Source: Pseudomonas benzenivorans (lineage in GTDB: Bacteria > Pseudomonadota > Gammaproteobacteria > Pseudomonadales > Pseudomonadaceae). From it: 64,000 bases of DNA. Below, one piece after another: positions 62,735 through 64,000 of this stretch (position 1 is the stretch's first letter; each line of letters begins with the position of its first letter). The notes below the pieces were generated by a model, which saw only the letters and a program-made list of their open reading frames with translations, did no database searches and had not been told where the DNA came from. Position numbers and translations under genes: made by a program. Where the stretch lies: the NCBI RefSeq assembly GCF_900100495.1, contig NZ_FNCT01000003.1:354295-418294 (forward strand), in the 5' to 3' direction.

Positions 62735-63322
62735 TCAGTGGTGACGGGGCTTGAGCAGGGCCGGTTTTTCTTCCGGGGCGTTGCACAGCAGGAACAGTGC
62801 GGTTAGCAGTTCGGGAATCTGCTCGATCATGCTGTCGACCAGGTCGCGATCGCGGGCGATCTCGGCGAACTCGGGCTGCTCGTCGAACAGGCCCGAGCCG
62901 ACCATGATCGGCAGCAACAACTCGCTGACCTCGTCTTCGGCGTCATCGAACCAGACCGCTTCGCGCAGAAACACCCCTTCCATGAAGCCGATGCACCAGC
63001 CGCGCAGGTCGGAATCGTCCGGATCAATGCCGAGGTCGAGGGCGCAAGGTATTTCCGGGTCGTCGTCGCTGGCCAGTTGGCGGGCGATATGCGCCTGCAG
63101 CTGCACAAGGGTCGCTTCGATCTCCTCGCGCTCGGCATCGCTGCGGTAATGCGGCGGCTCGGCGAACAGTGCGTCGATCCATTCACGCTGCGGTACCTGG
63201 TCCGGACAGATCGACAGCGCGGTGAGGTAGCCGTGGGCGGCCACGTAGTCCAAGGCCTCATCGTGCAGCTCATCGGCGTCGAGGAAGGCTTGCAGGCGGG
63301 ACAGTTGCTCGGCGAAGGACAT
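62735..63322 (-). CDS. YecA/YgfB (UPF0149) family protein
   Basis: This 195-residue, strongly acidic protein matches the UPF0149/YecA family. Helical segments include LSRLQAFLDADELHDEALDYVAAHGYLTAL (about 8-37) and DDSDLRGWCIGFMEGVFLREAVW. It lacks the C-terminal SecA-like zinc-binding motif that some YecA proteins have, ending in PALLKPRHH. Function is not established. It lies 18 bp upstream of the YbaN-like gene, so both are probably one operon, divergent from recQ. Confidence 0.85.
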   Translation of the reverse strand: MSFAEQLSRLQAFLDADELHDEALDYVAAHGYLTALSICPDQVPQREWIDALFAEPPHYRSDAEREEIEATLVQLQAHIARQLASDDDPEIPCALDLGIDPDDSDLRGWCIGFMEGVFLREAVWFDDAEDEVSELLLPIMVGSGLFDEQPEFAEIARDRDLVDSMIEQIPELLTALFLLCNAPEEKPALLKPRHH

Positions 63323-63455
63323 CGTGGGGCTACCTTGAGGGGGGAAACGAGGATGAATTCTAGTCCAGACCTGCCGCAGCAGCTATAGCCCGCGGCAAAA
63401 GCGGACGGGAAGTACCCTGGTTATAGATCCGAATCCTGCCGGCGGGGCACTTGCG

Positions 63456-63461
63456 TATAAT
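63456..63461 (+). promoter_or_regulatory. Sigma-70 -10 hexamer of recQ
   Basis: A perfect TATAAT at 63456-63461 lies 25 bp before the recQ start and has a TG-like extended -10 context (gcgtataat). The -35 hexamer is weak. Expected transcription start is about 63468. Confidence 0.6.
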
Positions 63462-63486
63462 GCGCGGCTCGATTCGGAGGCCTTCC

Positions 63487-64000
63487 ATGCTCGACCCATC
63501 ACTGCGCATCCTCAAAGACGTGTTCGGCTACGACAGCTTCCGTGGCCGCCAGGGTGCGATCATCGAGCAGGTGGCGGGCGGTGGCGATGCCCTGGTGCTG
63601 ATGCCCACCGGCGGCGGCAAATCCCTGTGTTTCCAGGTGCCGGCACTGCTGCGCGAGGGCCTGGCGGTGGTGGTCTCGCCGCTGATCGCCTTGATGGACG
63701 ATCAGGTCGCCACCCTCGACGAGCTGGGCGTGGCGGCGGTGGCGCTGAACTCCAGCCTGGCTGCCGACGCGCAGCGCGAGATCGCCGAGCGGATCCGCCG
63801 CGGCGAGGTCAAGATGCTCTACCTGGCGCCCGAGCGCCTGGTCCAGCCGCGTATGCTGGCGTTCCTGCAGAGCCTCGAGATCGCCCTGTTCGCCATCGAC
63901 GAGGCGCACTGCGTGTCGCAATGGGGCCATGATTTCCGCCCGGAATACCTGCAACTGGGCCAGCTCGCCGAGTTGTTCCCGGCGGTGCCGCGCATCGCCC
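63487..64000 (+). CDS. recQ: ATP-dependent DNA helicase RecQ (partial)
   Basis: The N-terminal 171 residues lie within the window; the gene runs off the right end. Walker A is TGGGKS (41-46), preceded by the motif-0-like FGYDSFRGRQGAI (13-25). Motif II is DEAH near 138-141 with the aromatic-rich loop CVSQWGHDFRPEY. RecQ unwinds DNA 3' to 5' in recombination and repair. ATG 63487 has ggagg upstream (63477-63481). Confidence 0.95.
   Translation, partial: MLDPSLRILKDVFGYDSFRGRQGAIIEQVAGGGDALVLMPTGGGKSLCFQVPALLREGLAVVVSPLIALMDDQVATLDELGVAAVALNSSLAADAQREIAERIRRGEVKMLYLAPERLVQPRMLAFLQSLEIALFAIDEAHCVSQWGHDFRPEYLQLGQLAELFPAVPRIA

Overview
The window is chromosomal DNA of a GC-rich gammaproteobacterium, almost certainly a Pseudomonas. 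It holds a complete xcp-type general secretion operon next to cvpA-purF-metZ, a tRNA-Val/tRNA-Asp/tRNA-Asp trio, fadH and pepN-side core genes, and a lapG-lapD pair. From memory, the cvpA/purF/metZ/xcp/tRNA/fadH/nadK/pepN order resembles P. aeruginosa PAO1. No sequence search was run, so species is not assigned.

Layout. (1) 1-3.9 kb: the end of a SPOR-domain protein gene, then cvpA, purF and metZ. (2) 3.9-14.1 kb: type II secretion genes, with xcpQ-xcpP leftward and xcpR-Z rightward; the region between them carries a Fur-box-like site. (3) 14.26-14.64 kb: three tRNA genes. (4) 15-34.85 kb: an achromobactin-type, NRPS-independent citrate siderophore locus. It has an ECF sigma factor, a FecR regulator and a TonB receptor with a signalling domain, then acsF, acsD, acsE, yhcA, acsC, acsB, acsA and cbrABCD. 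Two further translationally coupled genes follow, encoding a FhuF-like ferric reductase and an RraA-fold protein. In the order I recall from PAO1, xcpZ and the tRNAs lie next to the AraC/fadH genes, so this block looks like an insertion. (5) 35-39.7 kb: an AraC regulator, a degenerate nitrilase-like protein, fadH and an NTF2-like protein. A 28-codon acidic micro-ORF with a strong ribosome binding site lies just before. (6) 40-51.6 kb: housekeeping and poorly characterised genes, including nadK, a rhomboid protease, a DUF2797 protein and pepN. (7) 51.6-59.3 kb: a four-gene envelope system (DUF1302 barrel, DUF1329, YCF48-like propeller, MMPL/RND transporter) preceded by a good sigma-54 promoter match. 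(8) 59.3-62 kb: lapG-lapD, the c-di-GMP switch for adhesin release. (9) 62.3-64 kb: a YbaN-like gene, a YecA-like gene and the start of recQ.

How the genes work together. The siderophore block forms a full circuit: iron-regulated signalling, synthesis from citrate, serine, diaminobutyrate and 2-oxoglutarate, export, re-uptake, and probably reductive iron release. The DUF1302/DUF1329/YCF48/MMPL set has the parts expected of an inner-to-outer-membrane transport route for a hydrophobic molecule, and it is the best candidate for an under-described system here. Intergenic DNA also holds at least two related families of short non-coding repeats. Two of these elements appear to supply the stop codon of the neighbouring gene.
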